DNA of 64,000 bases from Rhodoferax ferrireducens (GCF_003347515.1 NZ_QEII01000269.1:124001-188000); one strand, 5' to 3'. Shown: positions 46,596-55,331, counted from the stretch's first letter. Notes: generated by a model from the letters alone, not told the origin. Translations and numbers: made by a program.

Positions 46596-47735
46596 TCACG
46601 CTGCCCGCCGTGCCTTGACAGCCGCCGACAGCACCTCCAGCGACTCGCACGAATCATCCCAACCCAGGCAGGCGTCGGTGATGCTCTTGCCGTATTCCAG
46701 CTTCGTCGAGTCGTCCTTGCCCGGAGTGAACTTCTGGGCTCCAGCATGCAGATGGCTTTCCACCATCACGCCGAACACGCTTTTGGAACCACTGGCAATT
46801 TGGGCTGCAATGTCACGCGCCACGTCCAGCTGCTTCTCATACTGCTTGCTGCTGTTGGCGTGGCTGCAGTCCACCATCAGCGTGGCCGGCAGCTTGGCTT
46901 TTTCCAGGTCTTTGCAGGCGGCCGCCACGCTGGCGGCGTCGTAGTTGGGCGCCTTGCCTCCGCGCAGGATGACGTGGCAGTCCGGGTTGCCATTGGTTTG
47001 CACGATCGCCACCTGGCCATTTTTGTGCACCGACAAGAAGTGGTGTCCACCCGCGGCGGCCTGAATCGCGTCGGTGGCGATCTTGATGTTGCCGTCCGTG
47101 CCATTCTTGAAGCCGATTGGCGCCGACAGGCCGGACGCCAGTTCACGGTGCACCTGGCTCTCGGTGGTGCGCGCGCCAATCGCGCCCCAGGAGATCAAAT
47201 CGCCCAGGTACTGGGGAGAAATTACGTCCAGAAATTCGCTGCCGGCGGGCAGGCCCAGGCGGTTGATTTCGATCAGCAACTGGCGCGCGATGCGCAGGCC
47301 TTCGTCAATGCGGAAGCTTTCATCCAGGTAGGGGTCGTTGATCAGGCCTTTCCAGCCGACCGTGGTGCGTGGCTTCTCGAAATACACGCGCATCACGATC
47401 TCCAGCGTATCGGCGTATTTCTCGCGCTGCACCTTGAGCTGGCGGGCATAGTCCAGCGCGGCAGCCGGGTCGTGGATGGAGCACGGGCCAATCACGACCA
47501 GCAGGCGATCGTCCTTGCCCGCCATGATGTCGTGCACACGGTGGCGGGTGGCACTGATCAGCGACTCCACGGCCGTGCCGCGAATCGGAAAGAAACGGAT
47601 TAAGTGCTCGGGAGGGGGTAACACGGTGATGTCCTTGATGCGTTCGTCGTCGGTCTGGCTGGTGCGGTCGGTGGGGAGGGCGACGGGGTTCGCATACCAG
47701 GCATCGGGACTGGCGACAGTGGCTTTCGCATTCAT
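46596..47735 (-). CDS. aroG: 3-deoxy-7-phosphoheptulonate (DAHP) synthase, class I
   Basis: 379 residues, AroG/AroF/AroH type. Motifs are VVIGPCSIHDPAAALDYA, MRVYFEKPRTTVGWKG, LDVISPQYLGDLISWGAIGARTTESQVHRELASGLS and the metal and substrate segment VDCSHANS. It condenses PEP and erythrose-4-phosphate at the entry of the shikimate pathway. TAGGAGCC precedes the ATG. The leader contains an aromatic-rich ORF and a terminator, suggesting attenuation. Which aromatic amino acid inhibits the enzyme cannot be read from the sequence. Confidence 0.96.
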   Translation of the reverse strand: MNAKATVASPDAWYANPVALPTDRTSQTDDERIKDITVLPPPEHLIRFFPIRGTAVESLISATRHRVHDIMAGKDDRLLVVIGPCSIHDPAAALDYARQLKVQREKYADTLEIVMRVYFEKPRTTVGWKGLINDPYLDESFRIDEGLRIARQLLIEINRLGLPAGSEFLDVISPQYLGDLISWGAIGARTTESQVHRELASGLSAPIGFKNGTDGNIKIATDAIQAAAGGHHFLSVHKNGQVAIVQTNGNPDCHVILRGGKAPNYDAASVAAACKDLEKAKLPATLMVDCSHANSSKQYEKQLDVARDIAAQIASGSKSVFGVMVESHLHAGAQKFTPGKDDSTKLEYGKSITDACLGWDDSCESLEVLSAAVKARRAA

Positions 47736-47776
47736 GGTGAGGCTCCTAAGTCAAAGTAATAAAGTCAAAAGGACAT

Positions 47777-47808
47777 AAAAAAAACCGCCGGGGGTGCCGG
47801 CGGTTTTT
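47777..47808 (-). terminator. Intrinsic terminator/attenuator in the aroG leader
   Basis: CCGCCGG (47785-47791) and CCGGCGG (47797-47803) form a 7-bp GC stem, extended by A-T pairs. On the minus strand it is followed by eight U. It lies 42 bases before the aroG ATG. A leader segment near 47851-47857 (minus strand CGGCGGT) is complementary to ACCGCCG at its 5' arm and could form an antiterminator. Confidence 0.85.
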
Positions 47809-47838
47809 GGAAGATCAGGACGTTTTTTTCAGGTACGT

Positions 47839-47907
47839 TCAGAACTCTCTACCGCCGCAGGCGCTTGAGAACCAAAAATAGCTAAAGAAAAAACGGGCCG
47901 AATTCAT
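47839..47907 (-). CDS. Putative aromatic leader peptide of aroG (22 residues)
   Basis: ATG at 47907, stop TGA at 47839-47841. The peptide starts MNSAR and contains FFFSYFWF at residues 6-13, that is five Phe, one Tyr and one Trp in eight codons. This composition and the position just upstream of a terminator are the classical marks of amino-acid attenuation. No convincing Shine-Dalgarno precedes the ATG, which is the main weakness of the call. Confidence 0.72.
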   Translation of the reverse strand: MNSARFFFSYFWFSSACGGREF

Positions 47908-47943
47908 GGTTCGAAATGTAGCACAGTCACACTTGGCGCACGC

Positions 47944-49404
47944 TTACGCCGTACCGCCGACGGTCAGGCCATCGATGCGCAGGGTGGGTTGACCCACGCC
48001 CACCGGCACGCTCTGGCCTTCCTTGCCGCAGGTGCCGACGCCGCTGTCGAGCTTCATGTCCGTGCCGATCATGCTCACATGCTTGAGACACTCCGGGCCG
48101 CTGCCGACAAGGGTGGCGCCCTTGACGGGGTACAGAATCTTGCCGTTCTCCACCCAATACGCCTGGCTGGCCGAGAACACAAACTTGCCCGAGGTGATGT
48201 CCACCTGACCCCCGCCGAAGTTGGTGGCGTACAGGCCCTTCTTGATGCTGGCCACGATCTCCTCCGGCGACTTGTCGCCCGCCAGCATGTAGGTGTTGGT
48301 CATGCGCGGCATCGGCACATGGGCATAGCTCTCACGGCGTCCATTGCCCGTGGGCGGTACACCCATCAGGCGGGCATTCATGGCGTCCTGGATATAGCCT
48401 TTGAGAATGCCGTCCTCGATCAGCACATTGCGCTGGCTGGTATTGCCTTCGTCATCCACATTGAGCGAGCCACGGCGGTCAGCCAGGGTGCCATCGTCCA
48501 GCACCGTGACGCCTTTGGCGGCCACGCGTTGTCCGATGCGTCCGCTGAAGGCGCTGGAGCCCTTGCGGTTGAAATCGCCTTCCAGCCCGTGACCGATGGC
48601 CTCGTGCAACAAAATGCCGGGCCAGCCGGGGCCGAGCACCACGGTCATGACGCCGGCGGGCGCCGGACGCGCGTCCAGGTTGGTGAGCGCCGCCTTGACG
48701 GCCTCATCGACGTATTGCTCGATCACGGCGTCGTCAAAATAAGCCAGCCCGAAACGCCCGCCGCCACCGGCCGATCCGACTTCACGGCGGCCTTTTTGTT
48801 CGGCGATGACGGTCACGCTCAGGCGCACCAGCGGCCGAACATCGGCGGCCAGCGTGCCATCGGCGCGCGCCACCATCACCACATCGTATTCACTGGCCAG
48901 TCCGGCCATGACCTGCGCCACGCGCGGATCTTTGGCCCGCGCCAACTGCTCGACCTTTTCCAGCAGCTTGACCTTGGTCGTGCTGTCCAATGTCGCAATC
49001 GGGTCCACCCCCTGGTACAGCGAGCGCGCAGACGCTATCTTTTTAGAAGCTGCCTTCGTCCGTCCTGCCTGCGCCACGGACGAGATGGACCGAACCGTGC
49101 GGGCCGCGTCCAGCAGCGAGGCCTCGGAGATGTCGTCCGAGTAGGCAAACGCCGTTTTCTCGCCGCTGACCGCGCGCACGCCGACGCCCTGGTCGATGCT
49201 GAAGGAGCCGGTTTTGACAATGCCCTCTTCCAGGCTCCAGCCCTCAGAGCGCGTGTACTGGAAGTACAGGTCCGCCTCGTCGACCCGGTGCGCCTTGATT
49301 TCATTCAGGGCGCGGCTCAGGTGGGATTCATCCAGCCCAAACGGGGTGAGCAACAGGGACTTGGCAATGGCCAAGCGTTCAAGTGTGGGTTCGCGAGAGA
49401 TCAT
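47944..49404 (-). CDS. tldD: Metalloprotease TldD
   Basis: 486 residues. The zinc motif region is GWPGILLHEAIGHGLEGDFNRKGSSAFSGRIGQRV (HExxxH as HEAIGH), followed by LADRRGSLNVDDEGNTSQRN and a C-terminal beta-rich domain. TldD works with TldE/PmbA in peptide processing (microcin maturation, CcdA degradation in E. coli). A linker AASKKIASA near residue 120 is encoded by DNA resembling the interspersed repeat. It lies upstream of aroG on the same strand. Confidence 0.95.
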   Translation of the reverse strand: MISREPTLERLAIAKSLLLTPFGLDESHLSRALNEIKAHRVDEADLYFQYTRSEGWSLEEGIVKTGSFSIDQGVGVRAVSGEKTAFAYSDDISEASLLDAARTVRSISSVAQAGRTKAASKKIASARSLYQGVDPIATLDSTTKVKLLEKVEQLARAKDPRVAQVMAGLASEYDVVMVARADGTLAADVRPLVRLSVTVIAEQKGRREVGSAGGGGRFGLAYFDDAVIEQYVDEAVKAALTNLDARPAPAGVMTVVLGPGWPGILLHEAIGHGLEGDFNRKGSSAFSGRIGQRVAAKGVTVLDDGTLADRRGSLNVDDEGNTSQRNVLIEDGILKGYIQDAMNARLMGVPPTGNGRRESYAHVPMPRMTNTYMLAGDKSPEEIVASIKKGLYATNFGGGQVDITSGKFVFSASQAYWVENGKILYPVKGATLVGSGPECLKHVSMIGTDMKLDSGVGTCGKEGQSVPVGVGQPTLRIDGLTVGGTA

Positions 49405-49454
49405 GAAGGCATTTTAGGCGTGTCCTAATGTCCCCCGTGCCCACAAGCCCACCG

Positions 49455-50396
49455 TCAGGCCGAGCGGCCCAGCCAGTCGAACAGGGCGGCGTCATCAAGC
49501 CCGTCCAGGCCAGCGGCACTGGCGCTGGCAAACACGTCGCGCGCCGCCGCACCCAGAGGCCCGGCAAATCCCGCGTCGCGGGCCGCCGCCACGGCGAGCC
49601 GCGTGTCTTTTTCCAGCAAGGTCATGTGGGCTCGCGGCGCATAGTCCTGGGCAATGGCCCGGCGCATGCGGTCGGACCCGATCCAGCTTTGCCCGCTGGA
49701 CTGCTCGATCACGTCCAGCGTGCGCCCCAGGTCCAGCCCCATGCGTTGGGCCATCACCATGACTTCGGCGGCACCGACCAGGTTGATGCCGGCCAGCAGG
49801 TTGTTGACCAGCTTGGTACGCGCCGCGTCGCCGGCGCGTTCGCTGATGCGAAATACCTTGTTTGAGAGCGCCGCGACGAGCGCCCCAAAGCGCTCAAACA
49901 CCGCATCGGGGCAGGCCAGCATCAGACTCATGGAGCCGTCACGCGCGCGCGCCGGTCCGCCGGACATCGGTGCATCAATGGTGTGGATGCCCCGCTCGCC
50001 CAGGCGCCGGGCGAAATCTTCGGTGTTCTCCGGCGCGATAGTCGGGCATAGCATCACCACCTGTCCCGGTTGCACCGTCTGGGCCACGCCCTGCTCGCCA
50101 AACAAGACTGTCTCCGTCTGCGGCGCATCCACCACGCACACGATAATCGCTACTGAATCAATAGCAGCTTGCGCAGGTGTTTCGAGGGCTAGAGCCCCAA
50201 AAGCTTCAAAACTTCGGGCTTTGGCCCGGTCCAGATCGCACACCCGCACCGGCCAGCCCTGCGCCAGCAGATGCGCGGTCATGGCGCCGCCCATATTGCC
50301 CACGCCGATGAAGGCGACCTGGAATGGGGCCCCCACGCTTGCCACTTCCCCGCGATCGGCCTTGGCCGATAACGCATGTACTGTGCGGCCCACCAT
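49455..50396 (-). CDS. 3-hydroxyisobutyrate dehydrogenase-family NAD(P) oxidoreductase
   Basis: 313 residues. The N-terminal Rossmann motif is VAFIGVGNMGGAMTAHLL (GxGxxG). The substrate signature is DAPMSGGPARARDGSM, and the catalytic Lys region is KLVNNLLAGINLVGAAEVMVMAQ. Family members oxidise beta-hydroxyacids; the exact substrate is unknown. Codons for about residues 64-82 coincide with an interspersed repeat copy without an obvious insertion. It overlaps the rodA stop by one base. Confidence 0.87.
   Translation of the reverse strand: MVGRTVHALSAKADRGEVASVGAPFQVAFIGVGNMGGAMTAHLLAQGWPVRVCDLDRAKARSFEAFGALALETPAQAAIDSVAIIVCVVDAPQTETVLFGEQGVAQTVQPGQVVMLCPTIAPENTEDFARRLGERGIHTIDAPMSGGPARARDGSMSLMLACPDAVFERFGALVAALSNKVFRISERAGDAARTKLVNNLLAGINLVGAAEVMVMAQRMGLDLGRTLDVIEQSSGQSWIGSDRMRRAIAQDYAPRAHMTLLEKDTRLAVAAARDAGFAGPLGAAARDVFASASAAGLDGLDDAALFDWLGRSA
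50148..50205 (+). repeat. Interspersed repeat, copy 6, inside a coding region
   Basis: TCGCTACTGAATCAATAGCA, GCTTGCGCAGGTG and GAGGGCTAGAGCCCC follow the family order. It is read in the opposite sense by the dehydrogenase-like gene, where it encodes a stretch including ALALETPAQAAIDSVA. Confidence 0.75.
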
Positions 50397-51550
50397 CACG
50401 ACTGCACCAGCCGTTTCGACTTGGCGATCGACATCAATATTCCCAGCCCCATGCCCAGCGTCACCATGGCGGTGCCGCCATAGCTGATGAAGGGCAGCGG
50501 CACGCCCACCACCGGCAAAATGCCGCTGACCATGCCCATGTTGACGAAGGCGTACGAGAAGAAAATCATGGCCACCGCGCCGGCCAGCAGGCGCGAGAAC
50601 ACGGTGGGCGCCTCCAGCGCAATGGTGATCGCACGCAGCACCAGAAAGATGAAGCCGGCGATCAGCAGCAGATTGCCAAACAGGCCAAATTCCTCGGAAA
50701 ATGCGGCAAAAATAAAGTCGGTGGTGCGCTCGGGAATGAACTCCAGATGCGTCTGGGTTCCCTGCATGAAGCCCTTGCCCCAGAACCCTCCCGAACCAAT
50801 GGCAATCATGCCCTGGATGATGTGAAAGCCCTTGCCCAGCGGGTCGCGCGACGGGTCGAGCAAGGTGCAGATACGCTGCTGCTGATAGTCGTGCAAGACC
50901 GGCCAGCGCACGCCGTCCGCACACAGCTGCGGCTCGAAAACAACCACCAGGACCACCGCCACCACACCGATCAGCACCGGCGGCAGAATCAGCTTCCATG
51001 ACAGGCCGGCGAAAAAAATGACGGACATCCCGGCCGTCAGCACCAAGATGGCGGTCCCCAGGTCCGGCTGTTTCACGATCAGGCCAATCGGCATTGCCAG
51101 CAACAGACCCGCCACCGCGAAGTCCAGGGGACGCAGCTGTCCCTCGCGCTTCTGGAACCACCAGGCCAGCATCAGCGGCATGGCGATCTTGAGGGTTTCG
51201 CTGGGCTGGATGGTGATACCCACATTGAGCCAGCGCTGGGCGCCTTTCTTGGTGACGCCAAAAACCGCCACCGCAATCAGCAGGCCGACGCCCAGCACGT
51301 ACAGCGGTACCGCCAGCGCCATCAGCCGCTGCGGCGGAATCTGGGCCACGACGAACATGATGGCACCGGCCAGCAACATGTTGCGGCCGTGGTCCTCAAA
51401 GCGCGTGCCATGGTCAAAGCCCGAGGAATACATGGTCAGCAAGCCCGCGCAGGCGAGCAGGAAGACGGCAAATGCCAGCGGGCCGTCAAAGCCGCGAAAC
51501 CAGGGAATGATGCGGCGCCAGGGCGGTGGATTTTCAAATACGACGGACAT
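50396..51550 (-). CDS. rodA: Rod-shape SEDS glycosyltransferase RodA
   Basis: 384 residues with about ten membrane helices. SEDS-family signatures are YSSGFDHGTRFEDHGRNM, GAQRWLNVGITIQPSETLKIAMP and KQPDLGTAILVL, then the C-terminal LPVVGVPLPFISYGGTAMVTLGMGLG. It polymerises glycan for cell elongation with a class B PBP. It would normally follow mrdA, which is not adjacent here. Confidence 0.96.
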   Translation of the reverse strand: MSVVFENPPPWRRIIPWFRGFDGPLAFAVFLLACAGLLTMYSSGFDHGTRFEDHGRNMLLAGAIMFVVAQIPPQRLMALAVPLYVLGVGLLIAVAVFGVTKKGAQRWLNVGITIQPSETLKIAMPLMLAWWFQKREGQLRPLDFAVAGLLLAMPIGLIVKQPDLGTAILVLTAGMSVIFFAGLSWKLILPPVLIGVVAVVLVVVFEPQLCADGVRWPVLHDYQQQRICTLLDPSRDPLGKGFHIIQGMIAIGSGGFWGKGFMQGTQTHLEFIPERTTDFIFAAFSEEFGLFGNLLLIAGFIFLVLRAITIALEAPTVFSRLLAGAVAMIFFSYAFVNMGMVSGILPVVGVPLPFISYGGTAMVTLGMGLGILMSIAKSKRLVQS

Positions 51551-51559
51551 GGGGCAAGA

Positions 51560-52783
51560 TTATCCCGCGACTGATCCATCCAGCACGATTTCCACCGCTG
51601 TATTGCCAGGGACGCTCGCAATCACAAGGCTCGCATCGATGGCTGCAGCCCGCTCGCGCAGTGAACTCAAGCCCCTGCGCCTCGCGCGCTCCGGCTCAAA
51701 CCCGCAACCGTTGTCGATTAACAGCAGTCGCGCGCCACCTCTGGGCGTGGCGCGCAACTCGATGCGCAGCACACTGGCGCGCGCGTGCTGCAACACATTG
51801 GACAGCGCCTCAAACACCATGAATTGCAGGTGCCGCATGGCTTTGTCATCGAGCCGGGCCAGCGTTGGGAGCAGGTCAACATCCCACTGCAACTCAATGT
51901 CTGACGTCTTAAAGCGCGGCTCCAGCCGGTAGCGCAGATTGGCCAACAAGGCTGTGATGTCGCCCGGCAGCAGGTTCATGGCATCGATCGAGAGCTTGAG
52001 CTGGTCCAGCGAATCGCGCAGGGTCAGCAGCACTTCGCCGTGGCTTGCCCGTCCGGACTCCAGCTGCCGGATGGCCGTGCTGATGTGCGAGCCCACGCCG
52101 TCGTGCATGTCACGCAGGATGCGGGTGCGGGCCTGTGCTGCCTCGCTTTCGCGAATGCGGACCTGCGCACGCGCGAGCTCTTGCGACTGCAAAAAAAGCT
52201 GCCGCCGTTGGCGCTCGGCCAGATAGCCAGCGGTGCCACCGATCAGATTGGCTGAGATGAGGAAGAAATCGTGCCCCAGGAGTTCCCGTGCCGGGTAGGG
52301 AAACAGGAAGCCGAAAACCACGTTGTACACCGCCAGTAGCGCCAGGTCGACACCGAGTGCGTAGATGAAGCGCGCCCCGACAAAGTTGTAGGTGTAAAAC
52401 GCCACTTCCACGATCAGCGGGTAAAACGCCACTGCATGCTGCTCCGCCACCTGGGTTTGCATGACAATGAGGCCCCAGCCGGCTGCAAACCCGACCGACG
52501 ACAGCCCCAGGTGGCAGTACGGGGCGAACCACCGCGTGCGACACGCCACCAACACCAGCGCGGGAACCAACATGGCAGTCCATCGCATGCCCCACAAACC
52601 ACCGAACGGTTGTGCGGACGCCAGCGCGGGCGACTGCCAGTCCAACAAGAGGCCATGCGTCACATAGACCAGCATGCCCATCCACACCGCGATCTGGCCC
52701 TGACGCAGTACCCGCGGCAAGAGCGACTCTGCAAACACGCGTTCCAGGCCGGAATCCAAAAATCGCAGGGTCAGCCAATGCAT
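51560..52783 (-). CDS. NarL-type membrane sensor histidine kinase (HisKA_3)
   Basis: 407 residues. About five or six membrane segments lie in the first 175 residues, then a short coiled coil. A HisKA_3 dimerisation motif (TRILRDMHDGVGSHISTAI, phospho-His in DMHDGVG) and a HATPase domain (FEALSNVLQHARAS, DNGCGFE) follow. The ligand is unknown. It lies downstream of a LuxR-type regulator and 9 bases before rodA, so it may be co-transcribed with cell-wall genes. Confidence 0.88.
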   Translation of the reverse strand: MHWLTLRFLDSGLERVFAESLLPRVLRQGQIAVWMGMLVYVTHGLLLDWQSPALASAQPFGGLWGMRWTAMLVPALVLVACRTRWFAPYCHLGLSSVGFAAGWGLIVMQTQVAEQHAVAFYPLIVEVAFYTYNFVGARFIYALGVDLALLAVYNVVFGFLFPYPARELLGHDFFLISANLIGGTAGYLAERQRRQLFLQSQELARAQVRIRESEAAQARTRILRDMHDGVGSHISTAIRQLESGRASHGEVLLTLRDSLDQLKLSIDAMNLLPGDITALLANLRYRLEPRFKTSDIELQWDVDLLPTLARLDDKAMRHLQFMVFEALSNVLQHARASVLRIELRATPRGGARLLLIDNGCGFEPERARRRGLSSLRERAAAIDASLVIASVPGNTAVEIVLDGSVAG

Positions 52784-52911
52784 GGGGTGAGGATACCTAT
52801 TTGCCAGATTTCATAAGCATTGCCCAGCCGCGCAATTTAGAGGGAAAACTTCATCATGGCGCGCATCTTAGCGATCCGGTCGGGCACTCAGCGCGGGCTC
52901 ATCCCTTCGAT

Positions 52912-53673
52912 TCAGTCATGCCGGGACAACAGACCCATGCGTGTGGCTTCAAATACCGCCTCGCTTTTGGAATGCACGGACAGCTTTCCATAGAGATTCT
53001 TGATGTGCGTCTGCACGGTGTGCACGCTTATTTCCTGCAAGCGCGCAATCTCCCCGTAGGAAAAGCCGCGTGCGATCAAGCCCAGCACATCGAGTTCGCG
53101 CGGTGACAGCAGGCCATGCTGCGCACCGTCTCCAGCGCCATCAAGCGCTATTTTTTTAATAGCTTGTTCCGCTTTCTTCACGGGGGCCACGGCCATATTT
53201 TGCTTATTAAACTGATCGGACCGGTATTTGGACAGCACCCGCCGCGCGATCATGGGCGAAATAGGCGACTCCCCGGCCCGCATGGCCAGGATCGTCTGGG
53301 CGATGTCGTCGGGCGTCGAATCTTTATGGATATAACCTAGCGCACCGGCTTCGATACTGGCGAGCACATTGTCTTCGTCGCCGAACATCGAGATGACCAG
53401 TGGTTCACACCGAGGATGCAGGCGAATGGCATGGCGGATGACGTCCAGCCCGCTGCCATCGGGCAAACCCAGATCGGTCAGTAGCACGTCAACCTTGTTC
53501 GCATCGTCATCCAACCAGGCTTTTGCATCCGCCACGGTGCCCAAGCTGGCAGCCAGCAGCAACCCGGGGCAACGCGCAACGCTGCCCGAAAAAAAATCCC
53601 GCATCTGCGGGTCGTCTTCAACCACCAGTACTCGCCACACTCGCCCTCCCCGCTTTTTTATCCGGTTTGGCAC
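52912..53673 (-). CDS. NarL/FixJ-type response regulator
   Basis: 253 residues. Receiver near residues 13-130 (VVEDDPQMRDF, DVLLTDLGLPDGSGLDV, conserved Lys in YIHKDS). The LuxR-type HTH is near the C-terminus (LSPRELDVLGLIARGFSYGEIARLQEISVHTVQTHIKNLYGKL). The linker includes KKAEQAIKKIALDGAGD, encoded by a repeat-like AT-rich segment. It is probably paired with the downstream kinase. The target is unknown; a palindrome lies in its divergent promoter region. Confidence 0.9.
   Translation of the reverse strand: MPNRIKKRGGRVWRVLVVEDDPQMRDFFSGSVARCPGLLLAASLGTVADAKAWLDDDANKVDVLLTDLGLPDGSGLDVIRHAIRLHPRCEPLVISMFGDEDNVLASIEAGALGYIHKDSTPDDIAQTILAMRAGESPISPMIARRVLSKYRSDQFNKQNMAVAPVKKAEQAIKKIALDGAGDGAQHGLLSPRELDVLGLIARGFSYGEIARLQEISVHTVQTHIKNLYGKLSVHSKSEAVFEATRMGLLSRHD
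53142..53170 (-). repeat. Partial interspersed repeat inside the response regulator linker
   Basis: The minus strand reads AAGCTATTAAAAAAATAGCG followed by CTTGATGG. This is the hairpin half (AGCTATT...AATAGC) of the family without the GGGCTAGAG half. It is read in frame and falls in the flexible linker between receiver and HTH. Confidence 0.5.
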
Positions 53674-53711
53674 TAGCTTAGCCCGTGAGGCCTGGCTTGG
53701 CTATCCCGATT

Positions 53712-53731
53712 CATCCCATATTCATGGGATG
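53712..53731. promoter_or_regulatory. Palindrome in divergent promoter region
   Basis: CATCCCAT (53712-53719) and ATGGGATG (53724-53731) are perfect 8-bp arms around ATTC. A related half-site TATCCCG lies about 10 bases upstream. It is located 39 bases before the response regulator and 101 before the exported-protein gene. It is a plausible operator of the neighbouring LuxR-type regulator; no direct proof. Confidence 0.5.
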
Positions 53732-53831
53732 GCGCCAACACATCCGCCCGATAACACTCCTGACGCAGGAAAAAAGCACGGCGCAATATCTGTGAAGCAC
53801 CTGTTTCATCAACCACTTTCTCAGGGGTCTC

Positions 53832-55331
53832 ATGCAAAGCACGCTAAAAACACTCTCATTTGCCATCGCCAGCGCGGGCATGCTCACCATTTACGGCTGC
53901 GGAGGCAGCGATGGGGGGACCGCAGCGCAACCCACAACGCCTGCGCCCGCCGTCGTGGTCGCACCCACGCCGCTGGCGCAAGCGACAGAGTTCCTGGCAC
54001 TTGTTGACGCCAGCATGGCAACCACCGCGCCCGCGTCCGGCAGCGCAAACGCGGCTTTCCTGGATGCTTGTTACCTGGGAGACGGCGCGACCAAGCCCGG
54101 GCTCATCGCCAGCTTCGATGCGGATGCGGCACAGGCCGTTGAGTCGCGAAAATCCAATATCGGTTCGACCCGAACCAATGTGCAGGTTTTGGCGGAGCGC
54201 ACCACGACGAACACAGATGGCTCCAGCCGACGGGAGCTCGATATTCAATACCAGGTCAACTATGCGGATGGCACGGTCGACAAGGCGACCACGGAAACCT
54301 TGATTTCAGGCAGCTCATCCGGCTCGGCCATGGGACCCGGGGCGACTTGCACCACACCGGAGACCGCCAGCAATTTGCGCATTTACGGCAATCGCGCGGT
54401 TGTGAGCGCATCGCTACGAGCAGTGAATCAACGCAGCGAACGTTACAGCCTGGCCACGGGCGCGCCGCTGGCCAGCGCGGTGGATTACAACAAAGTCATT
54501 CAATTTCGCATCTCCGATCCCGGCAATTTCGCGAAATATGCGGTGGTAACGGGTCCAGGCTTGCCGAGCTCAGGGGTCAAGATGGTGTCGCCGCGCCTTC
54601 AACGCGACGACCCCTTGTTTGCGGGCAAGCGCGGCAACAATGTGGACTGGCAAGACACGGACAACTTCGCCTTCTGTCGCGTGGACGCCACCACGGGCAA
54701 CTTGGCCGCGAACGCGGCGGACTGTGCGACGCAAGGCGCTGCTGGAAGCAACGTCGGCTCATCCAACAAGACCGCGGCAGTGGCGGACACCGGCTTTGAC
54801 GCCTTGGGTTTTGTGGCGGGGGGAAGCTACAGCGTGGCCGTGTATAACGACGACGGCTGGAAAACGGTCAATGGTCAAGCCACTCAAACACCTATCGCGA
54901 CCTACACCCGGACTTTAAACAAGTTGCCGTACGGTGCCGTGGCGCTGGCGGGGTCGGGCGTGACGAGCGATGTATTTCCTCGCGTGACCACCTCCTTGTC
55001 GGCAGTTCAGTTAGCGACCAACATCAGGAACAAGGTCTCAACCACCATGGACATGAGTTGGACGGCACTCGGGACCATGCCTGATGCCGCCAAGTTTGGC
55101 TGGGGTAACGTCAGTGCATTTGTGTCAGGCAGAGCCACCGCAACGGCCGCGACCTGGCCCGGCAGCCGCCAGAGCGCTACCAGCTACCCTGCGGCCGGTG
55201 CGACCAGCATCACCAACTACACGGTGCCAGCGCCATCCAGCCAGTTGGTGACACCGACCTACGGCGAACACAGTGTTTATTTGGTTAATCGCAATGGCGC
55301 GGCCATTTCAAGCGTGGTGACATTCGAATAA
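53832..55331 (+). CDS. Exported (possibly lipoprotein) protein of unknown function
   Basis: 499 residues. A signal peptide ends in TIYGCGGSDGG, a lipobox-like site with C23 but an unusual Tyr. A Pro/Ala-rich linker and a large Ser/Thr/Ala-rich, probably beta-stranded domain follow, with few Cys and many small residues. I recognise no family. An AGGGG site precedes the ATG, and a strong terminator follows, so it is a single-gene unit. Divergence from the LuxR-type pair suggests it may be a target. Confidence 0.82.
   Translation: MQSTLKTLSFAIASAGMLTIYGCGGSDGGTAAQPTTPAPAVVVAPTPLAQATEFLALVDASMATTAPASGSANAAFLDACYLGDGATKPGLIASFDADAAQAVESRKSNIGSTRTNVQVLAERTTTNTDGSSRRELDIQYQVNYADGTVDKATTETLISGSSSGSAMGPGATCTTPETASNLRIYGNRAVVSASLRAVNQRSERYSLATGAPLASAVDYNKVIQFRISDPGNFAKYAVVTGPGLPSSGVKMVSPRLQRDDPLFAGKRGNNVDWQDTDNFAFCRVDATTGNLAANAADCATQGAAGSNVGSSNKTAAVADTGFDALGFVAGGSYSVAVYNDDGWKTVNGQATQTPIATYTRTLNKLPYGAVALAGSGVTSDVFPRVTTSLSAVQLATNIRNKVSTTMDMSWTALGTMPDAAKFGWGNVSAFVSGRATATAATWPGSRQSATSYPAAGATSITNYTVPAPSSQLVTPTYGEHSVYLVNRNGAAISSVVTFE

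Noticed and set aside
47989-49428. 479-codon plus-strand ORF opposite tldD
   Set aside because: It is the exact antisense of a strongly conserved TldD frame and shows His/Ala/Arg-rich low-complexity composition typical of GC-rich shadow frames.
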